Shown piece by piece: positions 52,779 to 62,246 of a stretch of DNA of 64,000 nucleotides. Source of the DNA: Verrucomicrobiaceae bacterium. Its GTDB lineage: Bacteria > Verrucomicrobiota > Verrucomicrobiia > Verrucomicrobiales > Verrucomicrobiaceae. The DNA lies in the NCBI GenBank assembly GCA_021151605.1, contig JAGKWZ010000016.1, positions 1 to 64,000 of the forward strand, given 5' to 3'. Position 1 is the first letter of the stretch, and every line of letters starts with the position of its first letter. The position numbers and the translations under genes are program-made. Below the pieces are notes generated by a model. It saw nothing but the letters and a program-made list of their open reading frames with translations. It did no database searches and had not been told where the DNA came from.

Positions 52779-54242
52779 TTACCCAATGATCTCCTTGATC
52801 GGATGCTGGCTCTCTACGCCAGTCAGCCGCGCATCGAGCCCGGCGAACTTATACGTCAGCCGCTCGTGGTCGATGCCGCATTGGTGGAGGATGGTGGCGT
52901 TGATGTCGTTGAGGTGCGCGGGGTCTGTGGCGATGTTGTAGCTGAAGTCATCGCTCTCGCCGTAGGTCGTGCCGCCTTTGATGCCGCCGCCGGCCATCCA
53001 CATGCAGAAGTTTCGCGGGTGGTGGTCGCGACCATAATTCGTCTGCGAGAGACCGCCTTGCGAATAAACCGTGCGGCCAAATTCGCCGCCCCAGATGACG
53101 AGTGTGCTGTCGAGCAGGCCGCGTTGTTTGAGGTCGGTCAAAAGAGCGCCGATGGGTTGGTCGGTGTCGCGGCATTGCAGGCGGATGTCGGCAGGCAGAT
53201 TGCCGTGCTGGTCCCAGCCGCGATGCAGCACCTGCACCACGCGTGTGCCTCGTTCGATGAGCCGACGCGCGAGGATGGCGCTGGCGGCAAAGCTGCCCGG
53301 CTTGAGCACCTCGGGGCCATACATATCCAGCGTGGCCTGGCTTTCCTGTTTCAGATCGACCAACTCCGGCACGCTCGTCTGCATGCGAAAGGCCATCTCA
53401 TACTGCGAGATGCGCGTCTGGATCTCCGGGTCGCCGAATTTCTCAAAGCTGTGCGCATTCATCTGCGAAAGCGTGTCGAGCATCGCTCGACGATTCGCGG
53501 GCGAAACGCCGTCCGGGTTCTGCATGTAGAGCACGGGATCGCCCACGGCACGCAGCGCCACGCCGCTGAATTTGCTCGGCAAAAAGCCGCTGCTCCACAT
53601 GCGGGTGAAGAGCGCTTGCGCCATCGCCTTCGCGCTCCAGTTCGGCGTGAGCACGACAAAGGCCGGCAAGTCATTGCTCTCGCTGCCGAGTCCGTAGCTC
53701 AGCCAAGAGCCGAGACTCGCAAAGCCAGGCACCTCACGCCCGGTCATCACAAAGGTGCAGGCGGGATCGTGGTTGATCGCATTCGTGTGCACTGTCTTGA
53801 TCAAAGCGATGTCATCGACGTGCTTCGCCGTGTGCGGCAGCAATTCGCTCACCCAGCGCCCGCACTGCCCATGCTGCGCGAACTTGAATAAACTCGGTGC
53901 CACCGGAAAACGAGCCTGCTTGCTCGTCATACCCGTCAGCCGCTGCCCGCCCTGCACGCTCGGCGGCAAATCCTTGTCATACCACTGCTGAAGACCCGGT
54001 TTGTAGTCCCAAGTATCGAGCTGCGACGGCCCACCATTCATGTGCAGGTAGATGACCGCCTTCGCCTTCGCTGCGAAATGCGGAAGTCCCGGCAATGGCT
54101 CATGCACCTGCGTTTTGGAAGCCGCGAAAGCGTCTGCGCCCATCGCATACGTCAAACCGAGCCCGCCAAGGCGCAGGCCGCTATGGCCGAAGAACTGACG
54201 GCGGGTTTGGAGGAGGTTGGATTCGAAGAGAGAGCCATTCAT
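52779..54242 (-). CDS. DUF1501 protein, Tat-exported
   Basis: 487 residues from ATG 54242. A twin-arginine signal ([21 protein letters not shown]) precedes the sulfatase-like DUF1501 core ([21 protein letters not shown] ... [21 protein letters not shown]). DUF1501 genes are normally next to a DUF1549/1553 gene; here the partner is 2.1 kb upstream, with the ATPase-HNH module between. Role unknown; possibly polysaccharide or phosphonate/sulfate metabolism. Confidence 0.9.
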   Translation of the reverse strand: MNGSLFESNLLQTRRQFFGHSGLRLGGLGLTYAMGADAFAASKTQVHEPLPGLPHFAAKAKAVIYLHMNGGPSQLDTWDYKPGLQQWYDKDLPPSVQGGQRLTGMTSKQARFPVAPSLFKFAQHGQCGRWVSELLPHTAKHVDDIALIKTVHTNAINHDPACTFVMTGREVPGFASLGSWLSYGLGSESNDLPAFVVLTPNWSAKAMAQALFTRMWSSGFLPSKFSGVALRAVGDPVLYMQNPDGVSPANRRAMLDTLSQMNAHSFEKFGDPEIQTRISQYEMAFRMQTSVPELVDLKQESQATLDMYGPEVLKPGSFAASAILARRLIERGTRVVQVLHRGWDQHGNLPADIRLQCRDTDQPIGALLTDLKQRGLLDSTLVIWGGEFGRTVYSQGGLSQTNYGRDHHPRNFCMWMAGGGIKGGTTYGESDDFSYNIATDPAHLNDINATILHQCGIDHERLTYKFAGLDARLTGVESQHPIKEIIG

Positions 54243-54246
54243 AAAA

Positions 54247-54966
54247 TCACAAACAGGAGATGAACTCTGAAAACGGCTTTTCCTCACGTCCGGGGCCGTT
54301 GAAAAAATAGTCAGCCACATCTGGTTGGAAGGGCTGCACGAGCCATTCGTCCAGCCTCTGCCGCATCATTTGGCGGCTTAGCGTGCCTGATTTGAAGAGT
54401 GCCAGCGACTCGCTTACTTGGCGTTTCAGATCATTGAGTCTGAACAGACGGGTTTCCTGCACAGCCTCGCGGTTCAAATCGAGAATCTCCATGGTCGAAA
54501 CAGCGCGCTTATCTGGGGTGCCGGCTTTCTTGTCCCAAACGGGGGTGAGCAAACCAAACTCGTCGATGAAAAAGAAGTCCCAGGCATTTTCCTCAACCGG
54601 GTTGACTAGCATGCCGCCAGGCTCTGTTTGAGGCGGGAAGCGGTTGCCTTTGCCGCGATTGCAAGGTGTGCATGACCAGAGGTAGTTCTCCCATGTCAGT
54701 GCTAAATCAGGAAAGACGGACTTGGGCTTGTAATGCTCGACATCGGTGGACTCGCTGCCGCTACAGAACATGCAGCGCTGGCCGGGGCCAGTCATTTTTT
54801 TCAAGGCGTTGACCACTGCCGAGAACCAGACGGCCTTCCTGGCGTTGGAGTAGCGCCTAGCTGCCTCTTCTTTCGAATTTGCATGACCGGATATGGCCTG
54901 GCTCTCTTTTTTCAGTCGGGCATTCGTAGCGCCTGGCAATGAAGGACGTTTGGGAAGCTGGCGCAT
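54247..54966 (-). CDS. HNH endonuclease, PtuB-like (Septu system)
   Basis: About 239 residues from ATG 54966 (a TTG at 54972 overlaps the upstream stop). HNH features: [34 protein letters not shown] and [13 protein letters not shown], i.e. a CxxC/EH/CxxCN metal and active site. Then [26 protein letters not shown] and [13 protein letters not shown], seen in PtuB and related retron-associated HNH effectors. It follows the AAA ATPase with overlapping codons and would be the nuclease effector of a Septu-type anti-phage system. Confidence 0.75.
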   Translation of the reverse strand: MRQLPKRPSLPGATNARLKKESQAISGHANSKEEAARRYSNARKAVWFSAVVNALKKMTGPGQRCMFCSGSESTDVEHYKPKSVFPDLALTWENYLWSCTPCNRGKGNRFPPQTEPGGMLVNPVEENAWDFFFIDEFGLLTPVWDKKAGTPDKRAVSTMEILDLNREAVQETRLFRLNDLKRQVSESLALFKSGTLSRQMMRQRLDEWLVQPFQPDVADYFFNGPGREEKPFSEFISCL

Positions 54967-54968
54967 GT

Positions 54969-56300
54969 TCAAAGACTCTCTAAAGGTGCGCCATCAAGCG
55001 CCATCTCCAGCTGGCGGTGCAGGCTTTTGTAGATTTTTGATTCTCCGGTGGTCATTTTGACGCCCTGCTTTTTCTTCGAGCTAAGTTCCTGCCACTTTCT
55101 CAATTGCTGGGCCGCCCATTGTGTCCGGGTGCTTCTCAAACCGAAAGCCACGCCCAGAACGGTTTTATGCGCCGTTCCCCAGCGTATTTTTTGAAACTCC
55201 GTGTCTGTCGCGGGGCGTGGTTCGCTCGTTTTATCGGCCTGCAAAGGCAGGATGAAGAGACCGTTTTCATCTGCGGCCTGGGCAATGAGCGGACTGTGGC
55301 TACTGACAAGGAACTGGATGTTTGGAAAGTGCCTTTTCAACCATTCAGGAATGTCGCGCTGCCAGGACGGGTGCAGATGCGCCTCGATCTCGTCAATGAT
55401 CACCACGCCAGGACGCAGCACCACCGTTCTGTCTTCCTTGTCCTTGCCGAAGAGGTCCTCCACCCCATAGACCTCATACAAGCCATGAACGAGATCCAGA
55501 ATGGTCGCATAAATACTCCTGCAGCCATCACTGATGTCACGCATGGGCAGCTCGACACCTTTGCCGTCGGTCACGAATACATGGTCCACGGTGATACGGC
55601 TGATTTTCATGCCATGAGGCAGGAGACCGTCTCCCAGAAGCTCTTGCACACCGTCCAGCACCTGGTCAAAATCCGTGGATTTCGACTCCAGTCGGCGCGC
55701 ATGCATTCGTCGTAGCCACTCCTCGCTTTCGCTCAGTGCGGCATCTTCCCGGAACAGCGTGGCAAACCGGCTGTCCACCTCCTTGCTTACCGAGAAGCGC
55801 ATCGCCTCGGAAGAACTCCCGGTCAGCCGACGCATCGGGCCATACCCTGCCGCAAACCATCCATAAGCATTGGCCGACCAGGGGCCGCGCTCAGGCGTTT
55901 GAATGCGACCACCGGAATTGTTCCGTTTCTCCACAGCCCTGAACTGCGGGATGTCATCTTTTTTCTCGATCACCCAGCGCACACCTGCATCAAAGGTTTC
56001 TCCGGGCAGTTTGCCCATGGACTTGAAGCGGTCATGCTCCTTATCCCAGAAAAGCTTGGTCTGCGATGATGCCTTGCTCTGTCCCTTGTTAATCCATCCT
56101 GCCGTCGAACCCATCAAACGCCCTCCAAACTCAGGCCCCATGAGGGCCAGCGCTATTCCTCGCAAGATGGTGGATTTACCCGAGCTGTTTCCACCGACGA
56201 AAACAGTCCAGCCAGCGAAGGAGCCGTTGGGACGCTCGAAATCAAAACTCAGATGAGAAAAGCCGCGGAGGTTCTCGAAGTGTACGCTCTTGATATACAT
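54969..56300 (-). CDS. AAA/SMC-like ATPase, PtuA-like (Septu system)
   Basis: 443 residues. Walker A GGNSSGKST near residue 36, the ABC-type signature region RDISDGCRSIYATILDLV, Walker B VVIIDEIEAHLHPSW and the H-loop LVSSHSPLIAQAADE. The insert between the A and signature motifs is of the length seen in OLD/PtuA-type ATPases. Paired with an HNH gene in this order it matches Septu. The start is only 24 bp from the stop of the DUF1549/1553 gene, so transcription is likely shared. Confidence 0.75.
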   Translation of the reverse strand: MYIKSVHFENLRGFSHLSFDFERPNGSFAGWTVFVGGNSSGKSTILRGIALALMGPEFGGRLMGSTAGWINKGQSKASSQTKLFWDKEHDRFKSMGKLPGETFDAGVRWVIEKKDDIPQFRAVEKRNNSGGRIQTPERGPWSANAYGWFAAGYGPMRRLTGSSSEAMRFSVSKEVDSRFATLFREDAALSESEEWLRRMHARRLESKSTDFDQVLDGVQELLGDGLLPHGMKISRITVDHVFVTDGKGVELPMRDISDGCRSIYATILDLVHGLYEVYGVEDLFGKDKEDRTVVLRPGVVIIDEIEAHLHPSWQRDIPEWLKRHFPNIQFLVSSHSPLIAQAADENGLFILPLQADKTSEPRPATDTEFQKIRWGTAHKTVLGVAFGLRSTRTQWAAQQLRKWQELSSKKKQGVKMTTGESKIYKSLHRQLEMALDGAPLESL

Positions 56301-56324
56301 GGCTGTATGTTAGTTTTGACTCCA

Positions 56325-59300
56325 TTAATTCCTACAGACTGTCTCGTCCAGGTTTAGAATCAGATTCGAGATCAAGGTCCACGCGGCGGTTTCAGCAGGC
56401 GGCGCGATCTTCTTCGGCGTCGATTCACCAACCAGAATGGCCTTCTCGGCGGCTTGGGGGTCCTTTTGATAAAGCGCCCGTTGTTTGGCCAAAGCAGCGG
56501 TGAGCATCGAAAACTCCTTCGCGTCCGGTTTGCGGCTCAAAACGGTGCGGAAGAGCCATTGGAGGCGTTTTTCGTCGTCCGGGCCTCCTTCGGCGATCAC
56601 GCGTTCAGCAAGCGATCTCGCGGCTTCGAAGTGCTGGACGTCGTTCATGAGCTGGAGGGCCTGCATGGGGGTGTTGCTGCGTTCGCGGTGGGTGCAGCTT
56701 TGCTCGCGGTTGGGCGCGTCGAAGTTGCTCATGAAGGGCGGTGGGGCGGTGCGCTTGAGGAAGCTGTAGAGGCTGCGGCGATAAAGCGACGGGCCGTGGT
56801 CTTGCAGGTAGTAGCGCGTGTTGCTGTCGCCGTAGCCGACGGGTTCCCAGATGTTCGGCGGCTGGTAGGTGCGCACGCCGCGACCACCCATCTCGAGATT
56901 GATGAGGCCGCTGACGAAGAGGGCGTTGTCGCGGATCTGCTCGGCATCGAGACGGATGCGTGGGCCACGAGCGAGCAGGCGGTTGTCTGGATCGAGGCTG
57001 AGGAGGTTTGATTCAACCGGAGAGGCTTGTTTGAAAGCCTTTGTCATGAGCAGCTCCTTGATCAGCGCCTTCACATTCCAGCCGTTCTTCTGAAAACGAA
57101 CCGCCAAATCATCGAGCAACTCAAGATGGCTCGGAGGTTCGCCTTGGGAGCCGAAGTCGTGGCTGGTCTTCACCAAACCGATGCCGAAAACCTGCTGCCA
57201 GAAGCGATTCACGGTCACTCGGGCCGTCATCGGGTTTTCAGGAGCCACTAGCCAGTTCGCGAGATCGAGTCGCGTGGCTCGGGCACCCGCTTTCTTCAGC
57301 GGATGAAAGGCGGCGGGCGTGGTGGGCTCGACCTTGTCGCCAAGTTTGTTGTAGGCTCCGCGCATGGCGATGAAGGTGTCGCGCGGTGTTTCGGCATCGC
57401 GGAAGACGAAGGTGCCGGGAATGGCCGAGTCTGCGGCAGCGCGAGCGACCTTCGCCTCTGCCCAACTAGTGCGATGTTTGGCGAGTTCGTCCGTGGTGGC
57501 ATGCATGATGCGGGCGAGGTAGAATCGGAGCAGGGCCTCGCGTTCTTTGGCTTCGGCGGCGCGAGCTTCACGCTCTGCGGTTGCCAGTTGTTTGGCGGAC
57601 GCAGCAGCGGCTTCAGGCGTCGGCGATGCTTCGGCTTTCGGCAGTTTGGCCTTCAAGGCGGCAAGACGAGCTTCAAACAACTTGGCTGGATCTGTCATCA
57701 GGGTGCCCACCAAATTCGCGGGGACTTCCGACGGCTGCTTTTTGCCCGTGCTGACCGCTTTCCACCAGGCGGCGAATGAAGCCAGCAAGTCTGCCGATGG
57801 TCGGATCTGGCTCGTCACGCTGCAAAGATCCCACATGACCGTGCCGCCCACCTGCTGCACGGCGACGCTGCTGATGCGAGCACCGGCTTTCAAGCCGAGA
57901 GTCGTGGGATCAAAGCTCAGCATGGTCCACACGCCTGGCTTCGGCAAAGGGCCGGCGGTGATGGTGTCATCCTTGCCATAAGTCGTGGCATCAAAGACCT
58001 GGGCATCGCCCCATACGACGCGGCGACCGTTGATCTCAAGGCAAACCACACCTGGCGTATTCAGCGGATCGAGCCGCACCCACACACTCACACGCGGCGA
58101 ATCTCCCAGAACAACCGGCTGAAGCACGGGCGTGATGACTTCCTGGCTGAACTGCCCATTGCTGAGCTTCAACACACGTCGGCCTGATTTGGCTCCTAAG
58201 CCGGGCTGCATCAGCCACAGGCTCGGATTGCGCGAGGTGTTCCTCGTCTCGGAGCCGAGGGCGAAGTCATCGTCGAAAATGACCTGCGTCGTCGTTTGCG
58301 CTGCCGGAGCTGGTTTGAGCGATGCTGGATCGGTGTAGGCGATGTCTTTCACGAAGGCTTCGAGTGACTTCAGTGCATCCGATTCAGCTTTCGTGGCGGC
58401 ATCGAGCGCCTTTTGCTGCTCGGGCGTCGGGAGGCGCAAAAAGGGCTCCGTGGATGAGATGTTCTTGTCCATCGCCGGATCGGCACCGCTGTAAAAGAAG
58501 GCGTAGAGCGAGTAAAACTCCGCCGTGGTCAATGGGTCGTATTTGTGATCGTGACACTGCGCACAACCGCCCGTGAGGCCGAGCCAGGCCGTGGTGAGCG
58601 TCGCCGCACGGTCCACGGCATAAAGATGGCGATATTCCTCATCAATCGCGCCGCCTTCACTCGTCGTGACATTGCAGCGGGAGAAGCCGGTGGCGGTGAT
58701 TTGATCCGGCGTGGCATTCGGGAGTTGATCGCCCGCGATCTGCCACACGGTGAATTGATCAAACGGCAGGTTCTCATTGAATGCCTTCACCACCCAATCG
58801 CGATACGCCCAGGTGCTGCGTTCATTGTCGAGATGCAAACCATGCGTGTCCGCGTAACGCGCCACATCCAGCCAATGCCGCGCCATCTCCTCACCAAAGC
58901 GCGGCGACTCCATGTACTGGTCCACCATCGCCTCGTAGGACTGGCCTTTGAGGAAGGCATCCACCTCCGCCAGTGTCGGAGGCAGGCCGGTGAGTGTGAA
59001 GGACACGCGGCGGATCAGCGTCTCCTTGTCCGCTTCATCGGCGAAGGTGAGTTTGTCCTTCGATAGGCGGTCTGCGAGAAAAGCGTCGATCGAGGTTTCA
59101 AGTTTCTGAGTTTCAGGTTTCAAGTTGTCCGGCTTGGGACTTGAAACTTGAAACTTGGAACCTGAAACCGGCCTCTCAAACGCCCAGTGCTTCTGATACG
59201 AGGCACCTTGCTCGATCCAGAGCTTCAGCGTGTCCTTCTGATTCTGCGTGAGCTTCTTGTGCGACTTCGGCGGCGGCATGAGGTCGTCTTCATCGCTGGT

Positions 59301-59552
59301 GATGATGCGCTGCCAGACCTCGCTCTTCGCCAGATCGCCCGGTTTGATCGGAAACGCGCCGTCCTTGGCCGTGTAGGCACCTTCCGGCGTATCGAGCCGC
59401 AACTCGGCCTCGCGCTTCTTCGAGTCAAAGCCGTGGCAGGCAAAGCAGTTCTCCGAGAGGATGGGGCGGATATCGCGATTGAAGCTCAGCGGCTCCGCCG
59501 CGAAGGATGAACTGGCAGCAAACAGACAAAGAATGGGCGCGGCACGAGTCAT
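56325..59552 (-). CDS. DUF1549/DUF1553 planctomycete-type cytochrome protein
   Basis: 1075 residues. Signal peptide MTRAAPILCLFAASSSFAAE; PSCyt1 heme motif CFACHG near residue 36; DUF1549 (FLADRLSKDKLTFADEADKETLIRRV ... RHWLDVARYADTHG ... GGCAQCHDHKYDPL, a second CxxCH); a lectin-like middle region; DUF1553 (NPMTARVTVNRFWQQVFG ... SHDFGSQGEPPSHLELLDDLA). A palindromic element is read in frame after the cytochrome domain (SGSKFQVSSPKPDNLKPETQ). The normal partner DUF1501 lies downstream of the ATPase-HNH insert. Confidence 0.92.
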   Translation of the reverse strand: MTRAAPILCLFAASSSFAAEPLSFNRDIRPILSENCFACHGFDSKKREAELRLDTPEGAYTAKDGAFPIKPGDLAKSEVWQRIITSDEDDLMPPPKSHKKLTQNQKDTLKLWIEQGASYQKHWAFERPVSGSKFQVSSPKPDNLKPETQKLETSIDAFLADRLSKDKLTFADEADKETLIRRVSFTLTGLPPTLAEVDAFLKGQSYEAMVDQYMESPRFGEEMARHWLDVARYADTHGLHLDNERSTWAYRDWVVKAFNENLPFDQFTVWQIAGDQLPNATPDQITATGFSRCNVTTSEGGAIDEEYRHLYAVDRAATLTTAWLGLTGGCAQCHDHKYDPLTTAEFYSLYAFFYSGADPAMDKNISSTEPFLRLPTPEQQKALDAATKAESDALKSLEAFVKDIAYTDPASLKPAPAAQTTTQVIFDDDFALGSETRNTSRNPSLWLMQPGLGAKSGRRVLKLSNGQFSQEVITPVLQPVVLGDSPRVSVWVRLDPLNTPGVVCLEINGRRVVWGDAQVFDATTYGKDDTITAGPLPKPGVWTMLSFDPTTLGLKAGARISSVAVQQVGGTVMWDLCSVTSQIRPSADLLASFAAWWKAVSTGKKQPSEVPANLVGTLMTDPAKLFEARLAALKAKLPKAEASPTPEAAAASAKQLATAEREARAAEAKEREALLRFYLARIMHATTDELAKHRTSWAEAKVARAAADSAIPGTFVFRDAETPRDTFIAMRGAYNKLGDKVEPTTPAAFHPLKKAGARATRLDLANWLVAPENPMTARVTVNRFWQQVFGIGLVKTSHDFGSQGEPPSHLELLDDLAVRFQKNGWNVKALIKELLMTKAFKQASPVESNLLSLDPDNRLLARGPRIRLDAEQIRDNALFVSGLINLEMGGRGVRTYQPPNIWEPVGYGDSNTRYYLQDHGPSLYRRSLYSFLKRTAPPPFMSNFDAPNREQSCTHRERSNTPMQALQLMNDVQHFEAARSLAERVIAEGGPDDEKRLQWLFRTVLSRKPDAKEFSMLTAALAKQRALYQKDPQAAEKAILVGESTPKKIAPPAETAAWTLISNLILNLDETVCRN
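59092..59176. repeat. Palindromic repeat family 3, inside the DUF1549/1553 gene
   Basis: Left side contains GGTTTCAAGTTTCTGAGTTT and CAGGTTTCAAG, right side CTTGAAACTTGAAACTTGGA and ACCTGAAACC, which pair imperfectly around TCCGGCTTGGGA. It is translated in frame as a linker between the cytochrome domain and DUF1549. Confidence 0.8.
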
Positions 59553-59659
59553 GGAAGGAAAGAGGCGGTTTGGAGAGCTTACGCGGAAGCTTCGCTAAAC
59601 CTTCCCCACATCGCTTGCCGTTTCCGGACAAACTCATGTCTAATCGTGTTCTCAGCTCG

Positions 59660-61225
59660 TCAGCCAATTGCCCGCTTGAGCGCATTCTTCGTGATGCGCT
59701 GCACGCGTTCATCTGGCCCATGTGGACGTGAGAAGTGGCTCCACGGGATCATGTGTCCGGGAGGATCGCTCAGGCCCTGGCTCCAGAAGATGGTGGTGGC
59801 GTTGAAGACGATGTTCTTTTTCGGGCCTTCGAAAACGGTGGCGGCGTATTTGCCGAGGCGCACGCCGCTGGCCCAGACATTGCCTTCAGCGATGACTTCG
59901 AGGCCTTCTCGGGCTGTGTCAGGATCGCCGTGGAATTCCCAGCCGACGAGGCCGGGGATGCTGTCGCCTTTTTTCATGCCGGTGCCTTCGAAGAGCCAGT
60001 GATCAGGCTTCGCGCAGGTCCAGTCGCCGCCGCCGTTGAAGGGGACGATGGTGCGTGCGCCGATGATGTCGCGCTCGTCGGGACCGGGATTCTCGAAGGG
60101 GCCGAGGACCTTCGAGTAGGCCTCCTTCTCTTCTTCGCGGAATTCGCCGTAGCAGGTCTCGCGGGTGAGACGGCGATTCGCGTCACCTTTCGTATTCGGG
60201 GTGAAGGGCGTGACCATGTAAACGTCGTTTGCGGAGAGCCAGAGCACGCTGAGACCGTCATTGATGGCCTTCTTGACGTTGTGAAACTGCCTCACGTCCC
60301 AGTATTCGTCGTGGCCGATGCTGATCATCGTTTTGGCACGCGCAAGATTCGCCGGTTCGAGGTTATCGACGTTCGAGCAGTAGGTCACATCATAGCCTTC
60401 TTTTTCCAGCCAGTAACAGAGCGGGTATTCCCAAAGCAAAAACTCGCCACTGCCCATGCTCTGCGGGTTATCGAAGATCTGGTTGTACTTGCCGTAAGGT
60501 CGGTCAAAGCTGCAACTGACACCCGGCGCATGAGCCGCACACGGATCGGTGTAGAGCGATTCATTCACCGGCCAGCGGTTGTAGGCCTGCCAGGTGTTGT
60601 CGCTGCATTGGAAGAGGATGTCGGCAGGGCGGTCGTCTTTGACGATGAAGATGATGTAGCTTTGCCAGTAGGGTTCTTCGCTCGTAGTTCGGGCTTCAGC
60701 CCGCTCTGGGTTCGTCTTTCCAGACGGGCTGAAGCCCGAACTACGAACCTCTGGCACGGTCGTCAAACGGCCCAAGTAAACACCGCTCGGCCAATCAGCG
60801 GGAATCTTGATTGAAGTGGAGGCTTCCCACTGGCATTCGCGGAGTCGATTCACTCCCATCTCGGGCACGGGCTGCTCTTTGCCTTCGAAGGGTCCGAGCG
60901 TGCTCATCAGGCGTGAACCTGCGCCGTCGTAGTAGCCCATGCGGAAGATATCGATGGTGAACTTCGAGACCGGCTTCGTGCTGACGAAGATGTCGAGCTT
61001 TTCGCCCGCCTTCACTGACTGGCGCGAGCAGTAGCCTTCGATGAGCGAGGTGCGGTAAGATTTCGCATTGTCCGGCATCATGCGCGTGAGCTGGAAGCTG
61101 GCACCGGCCTTTGCGTTTTCGGTTTTGATGAGATCGGGCTGGCGTGGAGTGGCAGCCATCGCAGGCAAGAGTGCCTGCGTCACTGCGGCGGCAGTGCTGG
61201 TTTTGAGGAAGTCTCGGCGATCCAT
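59660..61225 (-). CDS. N,N-dimethylformamidase beta-subunit-like exported protein
   Basis: 521 residues with a Tat signal (MDRRDFLKTSTAAAVTQALLPAMAA). The large C-terminal part (YWQSYIIFIVKDDRPADILFQCSDNTWQAYNRWP ... SIGHDEYWDVRQFHNVKKAI) matches the DMFase large-subunit-like C-terminal family. The N-terminal part is a beta-sandwich domain (KFTIDIFRMGYYDGAGSRLM). Enzymatic role unproven; many exported homologues do not act on DMF. Palindromic family 2 is read in frame between the two parts. Confidence 0.8.
   Translation of the reverse strand: MDRRDFLKTSTAAAVTQALLPAMAATPRQPDLIKTENAKAGASFQLTRMMPDNAKSYRTSLIEGYCSRQSVKAGEKLDIFVSTKPVSKFTIDIFRMGYYDGAGSRLMSTLGPFEGKEQPVPEMGVNRLRECQWEASTSIKIPADWPSGVYLGRLTTVPEVRSSGFSPSGKTNPERAEARTTSEEPYWQSYIIFIVKDDRPADILFQCSDNTWQAYNRWPVNESLYTDPCAAHAPGVSCSFDRPYGKYNQIFDNPQSMGSGEFLLWEYPLCYWLEKEGYDVTYCSNVDNLEPANLARAKTMISIGHDEYWDVRQFHNVKKAINDGLSVLWLSANDVYMVTPFTPNTKGDANRRLTRETCYGEFREEEKEAYSKVLGPFENPGPDERDIIGARTIVPFNGGGDWTCAKPDHWLFEGTGMKKGDSIPGLVGWEFHGDPDTAREGLEVIAEGNVWASGVRLGKYAATVFEGPKKNIVFNATTIFWSQGLSDPPGHMIPWSHFSRPHGPDERVQRITKNALKRAIG
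60683..60745. repeat. Palindromic repeat family 2, inside the DMFase-like gene
   Basis: Perfect 21-bp inverted repeat: the left arm begins CGTAGTTCGGGCTTCAG, the right arm ends CTGAAGCCCGAACTACG, with a 21-nt loop. Each arm is itself partly palindromic (GGGCTTCAGCCC). It is translated in frame as RSSGFSPSGKTNPERAEA and following residues between the N-terminal sandwich and the DMFase-like part. Confidence 0.92.
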
Positions 61226-61266
61226 GATGGAGCAATACGAGGTGGAACCTGCACGTATAGCAGCCC

Positions 61267-62160
61267 ATGCCGATTCATCTCACCTCACGCCGCCAGTTCA
61301 TTACTCAACTCGGAGCTGCGGCGGCTTTGTCGAGTGTGGAAAGCATCGCAGCTGAGGTGGATGAGAGCTTGATCGCGATCCTGAATGATACGCACATCGG
61401 CGCTCAGCATCCGGCGAGCGCTTCGATCCCGACGAACCTGCGAAATACGATCTCCTACCTGCTGGCGCTGCCGAAGCGGCCTGCGGCGGTCATCATCAAT
61501 GGTGATCTGGCTTTGCTGGATGGGAAGCGTGGCGACTACGAGCACTTCGCGCGGCTGATCGCGCCCCTTCGTGATTCGGGTGTGCCACTGCATCTGACGA
61601 TGGGCAATCATGATGATCGCGCAGTGTTTTATGACGTGCTGAAGAGTGACAAACCGGAGTCGCCTGCCGTGGAGTCGAAGCATGTCGGTGTGGTGAAGCT
61701 GGCAGAAGCGAATCTCTTTCTCCTCGATTCACTGAAAGCCACGATGATCACGCAAGGCCTCATCGGCGAGGCGCAGATGGTTTGGCTGACGAAACTGCTC
61801 GATGACCATGCGGACAAACCCGCGTTGCTCTTTGCCCATCACAACCCGCGTCTTGGAGGTGATCCGCTACACTTCCCCGGTGGGCTGGAAGACTCCGAAG
61901 CTCTGTGGCAGGAGCTGATGAAGCGTCCGCAGGTCAAAGCCTACATCCATGGACATATCCATCATCGCGACTTCAACTCACACCAAGGCATCCACATCCT
62001 CAACACGCCCGCGACATCCTATGTGGCAGACAAGAAGACCTCCACCACCGGCTGGACGATGGCGAAGCTCAGCGCGACTGGCGGCAGCTTCACAACACAT
62101 ACTCATCTCACCGATCATGAATGGAATGGGATCAAGGTGGACCTGAAGTGGCGGAGCTGA
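61267..62160 (+). CDS. Metallophosphoesterase, Tat-exported
   Basis: 297 residues with a Tat-type start (MPIHLTSRRQFITQLGAAAAL). The calcineurin-like metal motifs are all present: NDTHIG, NGDLAL, GNHDD, FAHHNP and GHIHHRD. It most resembles CpdA/3',5'-cyclic nucleotide phosphodiesterases, but exported, so the substrate is probably an external phosphoester. Confidence 0.88.
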   Translation: MPIHLTSRRQFITQLGAAAALSSVESIAAEVDESLIAILNDTHIGAQHPASASIPTNLRNTISYLLALPKRPAAVIINGDLALLDGKRGDYEHFARLIAPLRDSGVPLHLTMGNHDDRAVFYDVLKSDKPESPAVESKHVGVVKLAEANLFLLDSLKATMITQGLIGEAQMVWLTKLLDDHADKPALLFAHHNPRLGGDPLHFPGGLEDSEALWQELMKRPQVKAYIHGHIHHRDFNSHQGIHILNTPATSYVADKKTSTTGWTMAKLSATGGSFTTHTHLTDHEWNGIKVDLKWRS

Positions 62161-62246
62161 GCAAGATCGTCTTTGCGGCAAGCTAGACACTTTGACCATT
62201 ACACGTTTCATTTGCCTGCCACAAAGCTCGTACCAATCGAATAGTC

